This document shows positions 1 to 11,200 of a stretch of DNA of 64,000 nt, piece after piece (position 1 is the stretch's first letter; the number at the start of each line of letters is the position of its first letter). Under the pieces are notes generated by a model. It had not been told where the DNA came from. It was given only the letters and a program-made list of their open reading frames with translations, and ran no database searches. The DNA comes from Opisthocomus hoazin. Lineage: Eukaryota > Chordata > Aves > Opisthocomiformes > Opisthocomidae. The position numbers and the translations under genes are program-made. The stretch is from assembly GCF_030867145.1 (NCBI RefSeq), contig NC_134440.1, positions 5,084,001-5,148,000 on the forward strand. Direction: 5' to 3'.

Positions 1-494
1 CCCGGAGCCTGGATGCCAATTCCTGATCTCCAGAGATCCCTGTTGCTCCAGGGAGGCTGGAAGTAGCGGGCCAACTCTTCATCGTCCCGAAAGGCTTGCA
101 TGCGGAGCAGACCCAGGCTGCTCCCTGCAGTGTTTTCCTCCAGCTCTCAGCTCGAAGGGGGTGAAATCACATCGTCATGCCGATTTGCTGCGGGTTGTTA
201 CTCAGTAAAAAGCCCCCGCAGCCACAGCAGTCGTCCTTGCCAAACGGAGTTTGGATGGTCCACTCCTCCCGGTCCCCTCGCAGCAGTCCTGCCTTGCAGC
301 TCCCCGTCACCCTGGAGCCTCTCTGCAGTCTGAACAGAGGTGGGAGCTGCAGAAGCGTGCTCTGAGATCAGGTTTCCAAGACGGACGAACTTGGCCTGTA
401 ACTAGAGCTGCCTTCCCAGCAGCAGAGCTTGGCTGCTCCCAGTCCCTGGGTTTTCCTTCTTTTCCTTTACTGTTCATAACCATCCTCTTCCCAG
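1..494 (+). other. SH3GL1: SH3GL1 intron (left edge)
   Basis: This is the intron upstream of the first SH3GL1 exon in the window, ending in a C/T-rich tract and a CAG acceptor at 492-494. I see no coding exon, repeat family or conserved-looking motif in it. The earlier SH3GL1 exons (N-terminal amphipathic helix and first part of the BAR domain) lie outside the window. Confidence 0.7.
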
Positions 495-3400
495 CACCAT
501 CTCAAGAAGCTGGAAGGCAGACGCTTGGACTTTGACTACAAGAAGAAACGACAGGGCAAAATCCCCGATGAGGAACTTCGACAGGCCATGGAGAAATTTG
601 AAGAGTCCAAGGAAGTAGCGGAGACCAGTATGCACAATCTCCTCGAAACTGATGTGAGTGCACGGGGGAGCGCTGCCGTGTTTCTGTCTGCGCGAGGGTG
701 GGATCTCTCGAGGGACGCAGAAGTTAGACACTGATTTCTGCTCTCATTTTTTGCAAGTGTGGTTTTGCTCTCTGGACACCCAGATCTGAGTGCCCAGCAC
801 ACAGCTTGGCAGGCCCCTTACTCTATTGCTAGCCGCTCTTCCTGATCCAGCTCTTGCCCAGAGCAGAGGCTGTGGCTTCTACCAGTGCAGGTCTCTTCTC
901 AGCGTGCTGCTGGGGCTGAGTTTGGGTGGGTAACGCGGCTGACTTGGGAAGGAACTGAACAGCTAGTGAAGCCCAGAGAGTGGTAGGAGGAGTCCTCTGT
1001 CCTGCTGAGTCTCAGCCAGCACCTGACCTCTGGTGTCTGCAATCCCAAACCTTCTCCTTATCTCCCCGGGGAAGTTGCCCTTCATACACGTTCCCCAGTC
1101 TGGTCCTCACATCCAACGAGGGAGTCTCCTGTGAGCTGGGGAGAGCCGTTCATCCCACCTCGGTGTGATTCTTGCAGATTGAGCAGGTGAGCCAGCTCTC
1201 AGCCTTGGTGGATGCCCAGCTGGACTACCACAGGCAGGCAGTGCAGATCCTGGACGAGCTTGCGGAGAAACTCAAACGCAGGTGAGTCCCAGGGTGCTGG
1301 AGGCACGCTCCGTTTTCACAGCCACGAGCTGTCCCTGCGGTACTTGGCTGTAAATACCCGACTCTCCCTCTAAATCTCTCCCCTGCTGTTAAAGCCGCTT
1401 CTTGGAGTCACTGGAGCTTCGATCCAGCCCTTCTCCAGGTTGGAGGGAGCGATGCCAGCTGCACAACCCTCTTTCAGTGACGGGCACGTTCTGAAACGAA
1501 GCCTCTGTGCTCGCGCCGTGGGCGACTGCTCTCTGCTGGGCTGAGCCCTGCCCGAACCGGGGTGCGCTGCTCCCGGGGAGCCTGGGGTAGAATCACAGAG
1601 TCACAGAATGGTCGGGGTTGGAAGGGACCTCTGTGGGTCTAGATAGTCCAACCCCCTGCTGAAGCAGGGTCACCTACAGCAGGCTTGAGTTTGGCAGGGG
1701 TGGGGAAGAGAGGTGAAACCCCCTTCGTGCCGGGGCTCGCAGCTCCTCGCACTGTGGGCGTTGAGCGTGGGAGTGTCCCCAAGCAGGGCCGTTTGGCCAG
1801 ACCCAGAGTCGGGCTGGATCGTGCTGTTGGAGCAGACGGCTCAGATGTCATGAGCTGGCCATGCCTGTCACCCTGTGTCACCTGGGTCTGCCTAGCCTGG
1901 AGTCTCTGTGCCATTAGCTTTGGTTGTGGCTAAGGAGGGTACCTGCACGTTGGCTGTGGCTGTGGCCTGGAAAGGTCCGTGCCAAGGGCTCCCAGTTGCT
2001 CTGAAGACCGGGAAGTGAATGCAGCGTGGTGGGGCTGATGTGATGGCCACGGGGCAGTGGAGGAGCACCTACAGCACCTTGAAGGCAGGCACCCTCTGCC
2101 AGAGCCCGCGTTTTCCATCTCTCCCTTCTCTTCCCGGGGCAGTCTCCGGGGAGACCCTGCCGCAGATGTGACGCTGCCGCGCGTGTTCTGGGGTTTTGAG
2201 CCACGTGAGTTGGTGAAAGGCAGATGGGTGACGGGCATGCAGGAGCCGGGAGAGCCACAGAGCTGCCTGGTCTTGCTGCTCTCCCTGTCCCTCCTCGAGT
2301 GCTTGACCTCCTCAGCTGCCCCGGGCCACGTGCCGTTGCTGCTGGGGGTGCCAAGAAACACAGAGGTGCTGTCGAAATACCGAGCAAGCTGGTTCGCGTG
2401 ACTGCCATGACTTGCACGGTCGTTCTTCCTGCTGCTCTGTCACACCTGAGCAAGCATCTCCGCAGCCCCTGGCCAAGGAAGGAGAGGTGGCTTCGTTACG
2501 TCTGGGGCTTCCCTGCGGAGCCGGGAGATGCCTTCTTCAGCCTGGCGCAAGGTGGCTTGGACAGAGCCAGGGCAGCGTCTCCGCTTCTGGGGGCGGTTTG
2601 GCGATGCTGCTCTTTCCTCCTAAAAGAAACTGCTGAGTGGGTGCACTTGGTTGGAGTTCGGAGGAGCTGGGAGGATCCTGCCAAGCCTGAGCTTCCAGGC
2701 TGCAGCGCGAGTGTCCTCTGCTGGCCTGAAGTGCCCGAGACACCTCCGCAGCAAAGCCTGAGGGCCAGGGCCCAAACCCTGGACGAGATCCAGCTTCACA
2801 ACCCCCAGCACAGAGGGCTGTGCAGATCCTTGTCTGCAAACCCGTGCGCTCCCCTGCCTGGCCACCGAGGAGAATAAATACCACGTTGATCTCACTGTAT
2901 TCTCTTTCATATTTCATTTTATCCACGTTTCTTTTCCTCCTTCCAGAATGAGGGAGGCCTCCTCACGTCCCAAGAGGGAGTACAAGCCCAAACCCAGGGA
3001 GACATACGACTTCGGAGAGACTGACCAGTCTAACGGGGGGTTCTCTTGCAATCCTACCCCCAAAGTCTCGGGTAAGATGTCCCGTGTGTGTGTGTGTGTG
3101 TGTGTGTGCACGCACAAGTGCCTCCGGAGCAGCGTCCTGAGGATGGAGGGGAACTACTCTGCCTGGAAACGATGTTTCTGGGACGCTGGATGTGCCTGAG
3201 CGAGCCGGTGGCTCTGAAAAATGCCAGAAATGCCTCTAGACTCGGGCTGTTTTCTCTTGGGGCCCAGCAGCTTTCATTATATTGGCTTTGGGGACATCCC
3301 AGCAGGGTCTCCAGCCCGGGCTGCTCACCTGTAGTGCCCAGTCAGTGGCGGACAGGGAAAATGAAGCATCTCTCACTCCCTCCCTGTCCTCCATCATGCT

Positions 3401-5363
3401 GCATTCGTCCCTCCCTGGTCCCGGCGAGGCAGGCGGGTTTCTAACACAGCATGTGGGCCGTGCTGTTCCTCCTAACAGATCCTCCCTTCGAGCCCTGCCT
3501 CTCCCTCTCTCCAGTTCACGTTGTTTTAAGCATGTCTCTTTTTGTTTGGAAGCAGCTTCCTCCTCTTTCCGATCCGACAAGCCGTCCCGGGCCTCCGTCA
3601 GGAGTATCCGTGAGTTTCCTCCCTCCGCACTGCATGATGTGTGACCATCTCTCCCCATCCCTCCTCGCTCCTCCTTCCGTGACGCTGCTGCTTGGAGCCG
3701 CTTAATACCTCCGCGCTGAGCCTGGCCAGCCGAACGCCTGAGCTGAGCTGAGCCTCGAGCTAAGCCCCAAATTAAACCAGCCACGCTAGATTGGCATTGA
3801 TGCCCTCAAAGCTGGGGCCTTTGCTCACCCGGAGGAGCTGTAGCAGCTGTCATCATGCAGGCACGGCCCGCTTGAGGCCACAGGCATCAGATGGTCTTCC
3901 ACGAGGTATCAGACAACTCGAGGGTTACCCCGTTCTCGTCGCAAGCACCCCACTCCTGCTCGTGCTGCCCCCCCCGTACCCCACTGCTGGAGGCTGGGGG
4001 AGCAGGTAGACCCTCGGCGTGCCTGCGGTCCCACCGGGCAGCGAGGAGCCACGAGTGGGTTGTGACCGTGGGGTCTGCAGGTCGGCGTTCTGCTGAAGGG
4101 TCCCGTTGGGGTCCCTTTGCGGTCTCGTGGGGGTCCCGAGGCCAGGCTGGGGCTGGGGCTTGGAGCTGTCATGGAGGGGAGAGCTCGTGCTGGTGAGCAG
4201 CGGGGCAGGAGGGCTTGAGGAGTCTGCTGTGGGGGAAGTGCTGTGGTGGTGGGACCAGCGGGGTGTTTCGGGAAGCTGTCTGGAAAACGTGAACCTGCTT
4301 GGCTGCCGCTTTCGGTGTTTTCCGCATTCTCTTCTGATGCCGGGTCCTCTCTCGCTGCGGGTGTTCAGCAGACCGGACGAGCTGGCTGCCGTTGGTGCCG
4401 TTCCCCTGCGCTGGCCGCAGAGCTCTAGCGCAGAGGGAGGGGAGCGGGGCCGAGCGCCTGCCCACCCCGAAACCTTCGTGCAAAGGCAGCACAGGCAGCA
4501 CTTTCCCTGCTGTAAAAAAAAAAACCCTTTGCAGTCAAAAGGTCTGATGGAGCTGAGATGTGGGAAGGAGACTCTGGCTTTCTCCCCATTTTTGAGGGAC
4601 GCATCGCCGAGCTGCTGTTTGGTTTGAAGCCCTGTGCCCGGGGAGGCGGTCGCAGTCCTCTCCCTCACGCTCGGGGTCACCCCTGGGGTCCTCCTCCGCC
4701 GCGGACTGATGGCCAACCCCATCATCGAGGAGCTCCACCGCGGCTCCTCGCGCCTCGGCAGGGAGAACGTGGCTTCCATAACCTGGTTTAGGCCGGGGTT
4801 TAGCTGAGCGCGGGGGAAGTGCGGGCAGGAGCGGGCAGCACGGGCGCTGGGGCTGGGCGCCTGCTTCGGGAGAAGCCCGCGAAGGACGTGGTCGGAGCAA
4901 GATGGCAGAGGAGCTAGGGAGCGAGCAGCCAGGGAGGAATTTAAACTGGGTGAATGGTTTACTGTCGTGGGGGCAAAGCGAAGGGCCGGCTGCTCCCGGG
5001 CAGAGCAGCGCCGGGCTGTGGAACCAGCCGATGCTCCCGCGCCGCGTCCGGACCCGGCGTCCGCCAGCGCGAGCGGCAGGGATCCCCGGCGTCGGCAGAG
5101 CCCGGGGCTTGAGGGAGGGGGTGTGCAGGGGGTCCGGCTCACCTCTCCCCCCGCCTCTCCCCGCAGCCCCCCTGGACCAGCCCTGCTGCAAGGCTCTTTA
5201 CGACTTCGAACCCGAGAATGACGGCGAGCTGGGCTTCAAGGAAGGCGACATCATCACCCTGACCAACCAGATCGACGAAAACTGGTACGAGGGCATGATC
5301 AACGGCCAGTCGGGCTTCTTCCCCCTCAACTACGTGGAAGTGCTGGTTCCGCTACCTCAGTGA
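495..5363 (+). CDS. SH3GL1: SH3GL1 (endophilin-A2), last five coding exons
   Basis: Endophilin-A2 bends membranes with its BAR domain and recruits dynamin and synaptojanin through its SH3 domain during endocytosis (family knowledge). Exons with GT/AG borders: 495-653, 1178-1281, 2947-3071, 3553-3609, 5167-5363. Phases agree and give 213 residues. Exons 1-2 encode the last BAR helices ([32 protein letters not shown]). The next two encode the variable linker ([19 protein letters not shown]). The last holds a complete SH3 domain ([29 protein letters not shown]) ending in VLVPLPQ. That ending and the linker separate A2 from A1 (SH3GL2) and A3 as I remember them. About 155 N-terminal residues are outside the window. 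It is tail-to-tail with MPND. Confidence 0.95.
1282..2946 (+). other. SH3GL1: SH3GL1 intron with one CR1 fragment
   Basis: This intron of about 1.7 kb is GC-rich. It carries a short CR1 tail near 1.6 kb. The remainder shows no exon-like sequence; open frames here are by-products of the high GC content and match no family I know. Confidence 0.6.
1589..1689 (-). mobile_element. CR1 LINE 3' end fragment
   Basis: About 100 bp are the reverse complement of the CR1 3' terminus. On the + strand it starts with the tail repeat (agaatcacagagtcacagaa), followed by the typical 'ggttggaagggacctctgtgg' region (first part quoted only) and the 'ccaaccccctgc' block. It is strongly 5'-truncated, as most CR1 copies are, and lies in an SH3GL1 intron. 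Confidence 0.85.
3084..3108 (+). repeat. (GT)n microsatellite
   Basis: About 12 GT units begin 12 nt after the splice donor of SH3GL1 exon 2947-3071. GT tracts so close to a donor can modulate splicing, but no effect can be read from the sequence. Confidence 0.9.
3610..5166 (+). other. SH3GL1: SH3GL1 last intron
   Basis: GC-rich intron of 1.56 kb ending in a C-rich tract and CAG at 5164-5166. It includes an A12 run near 4513 and a purine-rich patch around 4880-4940. No further exon or known repeat is recognisable. Confidence 0.6.
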
Positions 5364-6905
5364 AACGGCGTCGCTCCCGTCCCTGCTCCGCTCGCACGGG
5401 GCCGAGCTTCCATTCCGCCTCCATCCTGACACGCGGGGCCCTCTGCTCGCTGCGTCACCTCGGGGCGAGATTGCCACCAGGGAACAAGCCAGAAGGGTCG
5501 AACGGCCCCCCCACCCTCCTGTGAATTTGGTTATTTTAATTTTTTTTTGTTGTTCTTTGGGGTTTTTTTTTTGTCCTTCTGGTGCTTGAACTTCGGTACT
5601 TTGCGCGCCCTGCCAGGTCCCCCCCCCCGCCCCGGCTGAACGATTGTCCCAGGCCTCTCCCTGTCCAGTTTTTGTCTTTTCCTTTGGGTCAAGCGTCCGG
5701 ATGAGCCAGGATGCGTCCGTCACGCTGGGCATCAGCGCGGGGAGCAAAGCTTCACCGAGGGGCAACCCCTTTGCCCCCCACCCCTCGAACACTACCCCTC
5801 TCCCCACGGATGCCCACCCCTGTGCCGACGCGGGACCCCGGCTCTCCCCGCTCCCGGGGGCTCGGCGGGGGGGATGCCCTGGCACAGCAACACTACGACA
5901 CCCATCAAACACTACGCCAGCCCCGCGGCGCGGGCGCTGAGCCCTGCCTGGGGTGCTGAGCCCTACCTGGGGCTCTGCGCCGTCCCTCAGGGGTGTCCCC
6001 CACCTGCTGCCAGCCCTCTGCCCCCTCCTGCAGAGCTCCAGAGGGGTGGCAGCTCCCTTCTGCCCTTTGGTTTGAAGTATTTTAGGCCAAGTTGCTTCTG
6101 GACTTTGGGCTTTTCCAGCTACAAACTCCACCGAGGCGCTCGGCGCTGGGGGTGATTTGATGGGCCACAGCCCGGGGTCTACCCACCGCGGGGCAGAGCA
6201 GCTCCCGGCTCCTCTCCCCCATCCCGGGGGAGCCTTCGGCACCCCGTGCCTTACCTGCGCCCCCCACTTCTGCCCCTCTCTGGGGGGAGCAGCATGCCCC
6301 TCTGCCGCGGGGTCTGGGGGGAGCAGGTACCGTACGTCCCTTAGCCCCGAGCCTCGCCGCGTGTTCCCCGTCGCGGGGGTCAGGATGGGGCCCGGTGGCG
6401 CTCGCTCCAAATCTCGCTCGACTCCGTGGTTTTCCTTGCTAGAAAAGTGGTCTCTTCCCCGCCGGCCTCGGCCGAGCCCCAGCTCCGCGCGGGGCCCGTG
6501 CTGCGTCCCGTCCCGTCCCTGCTGCTCCCGGCTCCCGTTCCAGCCGCGCAGCCCCTCCCTGATGGTTCTATCCGTGCATGTCGATGTCTGTCCGATCCCC
6601 GCCGCCCTGACCAGTGAGCCGGGCGCGGGGGGCACGGGGCAGCCCCCCTCGCTCCCAGCAGCGCGGGGAGCCCAAGGGACCGGTGTCCTCGGGGCCCTCG
6701 CCCCTGTCCCCTCCCCGGCGGGGACACGGCCGTGGCCCGGGAACGCTGGCTCCTGCTCAGGTGGATTGAAACGCGTTTTGTCAGCTGGGACAACTTGCTA
6801 GACCTTATTTTGTAATGGTTTCTCCTGGTTTTTAGGGGAAAAAGACCCATGAATCTCGACTTGTATCTCTGAATGAAAGTATTAAATGTTTTCTTCTTTC
6901 TACCG
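5364..6905 (+). other. SH3GL1: SH3GL1 3' untranslated region
   Basis: Non-coding sequence follows the TGA at 5361-5363 up to an ATTAAA at 6881. It contains T-rich stretches (5535-5575), typical of 3'UTRs, inside GC-rich sequence. Open frames in it are not supported by any recognisable protein similarity. Confidence 0.7.
6881..6886 (+). terminator. SH3GL1: Likely SH3GL1 poly(A) signal ATTAAA
   Basis: ATTAAA is followed 3-15 nt later by a T-rich stretch (tgttttcttctttct). It is the best polyadenylation hexamer between the SH3GL1 stop codon and the CR1 block. Confidence 0.65.
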
Positions 6906-6959
6906 GCCGCGTCCTCTCTGTGAGCGCGCACAGGGCTGGGCTCTGCTGGGGGGGGGGGG

Positions 6960-7898
6960 CTGGAGAACAGGGCTGATCGGGGAGCTGGGGCTGCTCAGGC
7001 TGGAGGAGAGGAGGCCGAGGGGGGACCTCATCGCTCTCGACAGCTCCCTGACAGGAGGGGGGAGTGAGGGGGGGTTGGGCTCTTCTCCCAGGTAATTAGA
7101 GATAGGACGAGAGGCAACGGCCTCAAGTTGCGTCAGGGGAGGTTTAGATTGGATATTGGGAAAAATGTCTTCACTGAAAGAGTGGTCAGACATTGGGACA
7201 GGCTGCCCAGGGCAGCGGGGGAGTCCCCATCCGTGGAGGGGTTCAAAAACCGTGTGGATGTGGCACTTGGGGACATGGTTTAGCAGGCATGGGGGTGATG
7301 GGGTGATGGTTCACAGAATCACAGAATGATCGGGGGTGGAAGGGCCCTCTGTGGGTCACCCAGCCCAACCCCCTGCCCAAGCAGGGTCACCCAGAGCAGG
7401 CTGCACAGCACCGCGTCCAGGCAGGGCTGGAATATCTCCAGAGAAGGAGACTCCACAGCCTCCCTGGGCAGCCTGGGCCAGGGCTCCGTCACCCTCAGAG
7501 GGAAGAAGTTCTTCCTCGGGTTCAGCTGGAGCTTCCTCTGCTCCAGTTTGTGCCCATTGCCCCTTGTCCTGTCGCTGGGCACCACTGAACAGAGTCTGGC
7601 CCCATCCTCCTGACCCCCACCCTGCAGATATTTAGAGGCATTTCTAAGGTCCCCTCGCAGCCTTCTCTTCTCCAGGCTGAACAAGCCCAGCTCCCTCAGC
7701 CTTTCCTCGTAGGAGAGATGCTCCAGGCCCCTCACCATCCTCATAGCCCTGCGCTGGACTCTCTCCAGTAGCTCCTCATCTCTCTTGAACTGGGGAGCCC
7801 AGAACTGGACACAGTACTCCAGATGGGGCTTCACCAGGGCAGTGTTGGACTTGATGGTCTTCGAGGTCTTTTCCAACCGATGATTCTATGATTCTGTG
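6960..7898 (+). mobile_element. CR1 LINE (outer copy), split by another CR1
   Basis: The + strand copy runs from about 6960 to 7312 (gctcaggctggaggagagga, then 'ggcctcaagttgcg', then 'acaggctgcccagggcagc'). It resumes at about 7846-7898 with the canonical end (ggacttgatggtcttc, ttccaaccgatgattctatg, attctgtgac). The 533 bp between the two parts are a second CR1 on the opposite strand. The outer copy is 5'-truncated to about 400 bp. The exact join is uncertain by a few bases and no clear target-site duplication is visible. Confidence 0.85.
7313..7845 (-). mobile_element. CR1 LINE (inner copy), 5'-truncated
   Basis: On the minus strand this copy encodes the C-terminus of the CR1 reverse transcriptase ORF ([52 protein letters not shown]), then the 3'UTR and the octamer-like tail (tctgtgattctgtg, read on the minus strand at 7313-7330). 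Its sequence looks little degraded. Having inserted into the outer CR1, it must be the younger of the two. Confidence 0.9.
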
Positions 7899-8286
7899 AC
7901 CGCGGTGGGATGGAGGATGTTCCCCCAATTCAGCCCCCCCGGACCAGGCAGCTGGATGGCGCCTGCAGCGTGCGAGGCCGCCGGCACCGTCCCTCACCGC
8001 GGCACCAGCAAGATGTCCCCAAGCTGGTGGAGCCGCAGGAACTGCTCTTTAATCAGCTACCGCTTCCACACACAACGACCGCCGAGACTCCCATCGCCAC
8101 CCTCCCCTCCTCGCCGCCCCGAGGCCGGCGGGGTGCCGGGACCCCCCATCCGGGCGAGCTCCCGGGAGCAGCGGGCGATGCGATGGCCCCGCGCCGGGGC
8201 CGGCTGAGCCCCTCGGGCTGGGGGGCTGCCGAGCCGAGGGCCCTGGGAGGGCACCTGGTCCGAGTCGAAGGGGGGCTCCCGGCCCC
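7899..8286 (-). other. MPND: MPND 3' untranslated region
   Basis: The spacer between the CR1 pair and the MPND stop codon is GC-rich with no coding similarity. A minus-strand ATTAAA (plus-strand tttaat at 8048-8053) about 235 nt past the stop codon is a plausible MPND polyadenylation signal. Confidence 0.5.
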
Positions 8287-11200
8287 TCAGCTGCTCAGCT
8301 GGAGGAGGCTGCAGATCTGCTCCAGGACGTGGGTGAAGCTCTGGTCTTTGGGGGTGCGGGAGGCCAGGGAGCCCTGAGACGGGGATGCAGCCCGGGTCAT
8401 TGACCCAGCGGGGTGGCCGGAGCTGAGACCCCCGGCTAAAGCCCCCTCCCCACCCAGCCCGGTAGGGGAAGCCCCCTCCTCACCTTCAGCTTGTCCAGGT
8501 AGGTCTGATCCTGACTCCACAGCTCCTGGAACTTCACCAGGTCGGGGGCTCCCTTGTAGAACTCCACCAGCAGCGTCTGGGGAGGGGGGAGAGGGGCTGC
8601 AGGCACCAGGGCTGCCCCGGGGTGGGGGCTGTGGCCCCCCCTGCCCCTGCGGCACCGAGACCTCGGCCGCGCAGTGGGGATGGAGCAGAGATTGTCACCG
8701 TCACCGGGGCGAATGGCAGGACGGGGGCCCAGCCAGCCCCAGAGGAGTTGTCCTTGCTGGGGTGGAGGGGGGTGGTTTTGGGGGCCCCCAGCCCACGCTC
8801 ACCATCTCCTGCAGCACGTCGTTGGTGAGGAAGCCGTCCTGGATGTAGGCCACCTCCACATCCATGGGGATGCCGTAGTCGTTGGGCCGTTGCTGGAGGA
8901 CGGCAATGGGCTCACCCCACGGCGCTGGGGCCACCCCCACCCCAAATATCCCCCCCCACCCCAACACCGGGGATGGCGACCACTGACCTCCGGCGGCGGC
9001 ATCACCCAGAAGGGCGCGATTTTGGACTCCACGCCGGGGTTGCCGGGATAGTAGGGTCCTAAATGGGTGGGTGGGGGGTACAGGTGGGGATGACACGAGG
9101 GGGTGACGGCAGCCCGGGGACGACGGGGACGGGGGTCCTACCGCAGATGAGGGCCAGGCAGGGCTGGAAGCCGTTGCCGCTGCCCTGCAGCTTGAGCTGG
9201 TAATCCATCTGCGCGTCGATGTCGTGCAGCGAGGGCAGCGCGGGGCCGAAGGGGTGGCTGTGGTACCAGCCCACCAGCGACAGCCCCCGCACCAGCAGGC
9301 TCTGGCAGATCTGCGACGGGACAACGCCGTGGGGACGGGTCCCCCGAGACCCCCAGAACCCCCCCACGCCCACCCCCAGGGGGTTTCTTACCTCCTCCTC
9401 CACGGCGCCCGCGGCTTCGGCATCGCCCAAGCGGGTCCGGCACGGGAAGGCTCGCAGCACCGTCAGCACTGGGGGGGAGGGGGGGGGGCACGGGGTGGGC
9501 GGCTCCGCTGGGAGCTTGGGGGGCACCCACACCCCCCCCCGCCGCTACCTACGCTGCGTGTTGGTGTCCCACCGCCCACCCAGGTAGCCCACCACTTCGC
9601 TCCGTGTCAGGTGGCTGTGGAAATCCTAAAGGAAAAGGTTAAAATCGATAGTTTGGCCTCAAAATGACGCTGGGGATAACCCCCCCCCCTCACTGTGGGT
9701 GTCCCCCTGGAGATGTCCCAGCTTGTCCCCCCCCCCCGGGGAGGGGACGCACCAGGAGCAGGAGGACGTTGCTGGAAATGGCCACGTTGAAGGGCTGGAA
9801 CTTGTTGATGGCAGCGAAGGACGTCACCTCCACCAGGGTCTGGGGGCTCCTGGAAAAGCCGCAGCCCCGCTGCCACCACCCCCCCACCCCCCCCGCACCC
9901 GTGGGGCCGGGGTCCCCGCCGCACCCTACCTGGCCGAGTCACGGGTGCCCAGGGTGCCGTAGCGGACGGGCACCCGGGGTTTGCTCTCCAGCCTTTTCCC
10001 CGGGAGGCCGTGATCTGCCAAGCACGACGCCCCGTCACCACTGCCGGGCTGCCCGGGGGTCCCCAGGACCCCCCCTGCCGCCTTACCCGTCCCCGCCGGC
10101 TCTGCCGGGCTCTTGCACTGCTGCTTCTTGCTCTTCTCCTCTGGTTTTTTGGCAGCCACCGGCTCCGGCACGGGCGCCCGACCCTCCCTCGTCGCCTCCT
10201 CCTCGTCCTCCTCGGGCATCTCCTCCTCCTCGCCCTCGCTGGCCAGGCTCTGCGGGCAGCACAGCGCTGGCACCCGCGCCGGGGAGGACGCCCAAGGGTG
10301 CCGGAGCCGGGGGTCCCGACCCACCTCCTCGGCGGGCGGCGCGTTGGGCTGGTGCTGGCGCAGCCAGGCGGCTTTGTACTGGTCCAGCTTCTGGCCCTTG
10401 TAGCGGACGGACGCCCAGCCGCACCCCGACTTCTTGGCGGGGTTCACCAGGCGCTTGCAGTGGGTGGCCCAGGCGCTGGGCGAGCTGAAGACCTGGCCCG
10501 TCTCCTGCCAGGTGATGCTCCCGTCCGCCCCCAGGTCCCCCACGAACTTCTTGCCCTGGGGAGTAAAGGGGTGAGCTGGGGAGGCACCCCCCGGTCCCCC
10601 ATCCCCCCAGTCCCCCAACCCCCCGGTCCCCCGTCTCCCCGGTCCCCCGTCCCCGTCCCCCCGTTGTCTGTCCCCTGGGCTCACCAGGTAGTAGATGGAG
10701 AGGACGCCGCGGGCCGGCTCGAGGAGGCCATCGCGGAGGAGGACGCGGAGGGTGATGCCACGGCGGGTGAGCACGGCCCCCCGCGTGCCCCCCGCCGCCT
10801 TCGCCCCGCTCCCGGCCTCCGGTTCGGCCTCCGCCTCGTCCAGCCCCGGCTCCAGCTCGTCCTCGTCCTCCTCCAGGCACTCGTCCCCGCCAGGGGAGGC
10901 GGCCGCCAGCGCTGCAGGGGGGGGACACACGGCACCTGGGGTCCTCCACCCATGGGTGGCCCCCCCGGGAGCAGCCTTGGGTCCCCCCCACTGTGTCTGG
11001 CTGCAGTGGGGGCACTGGGACAGGGATGCACAGGAACACGGGGACGCGGGGACACAAGTGCTCAGGGACACAGGAAGGGGGGACACAAGGACACGGGGGG
11101 GGTGGACACAGGGAGATGAGGGGACAGGGACAGAGGGATGGGGAGAGGGGACCCAGGGCCAGGATGGGGGACACTGACAGGGGGAGATGCGGGGGTGTGA

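Noticed and set aside
4902-5363. [13 protein letters not shown]-like alternative start for an SH3-only SH3GL1 isoform
   Set aside because: The upstream part is intron sequence without similarity; the acceptor CAG at 5164-5166 and phase fit the normal exon.
7319-7876. 185-codon open frame as a host gene
   Set aside because: It is the reverse transcriptase tail of a 5'-truncated CR1.
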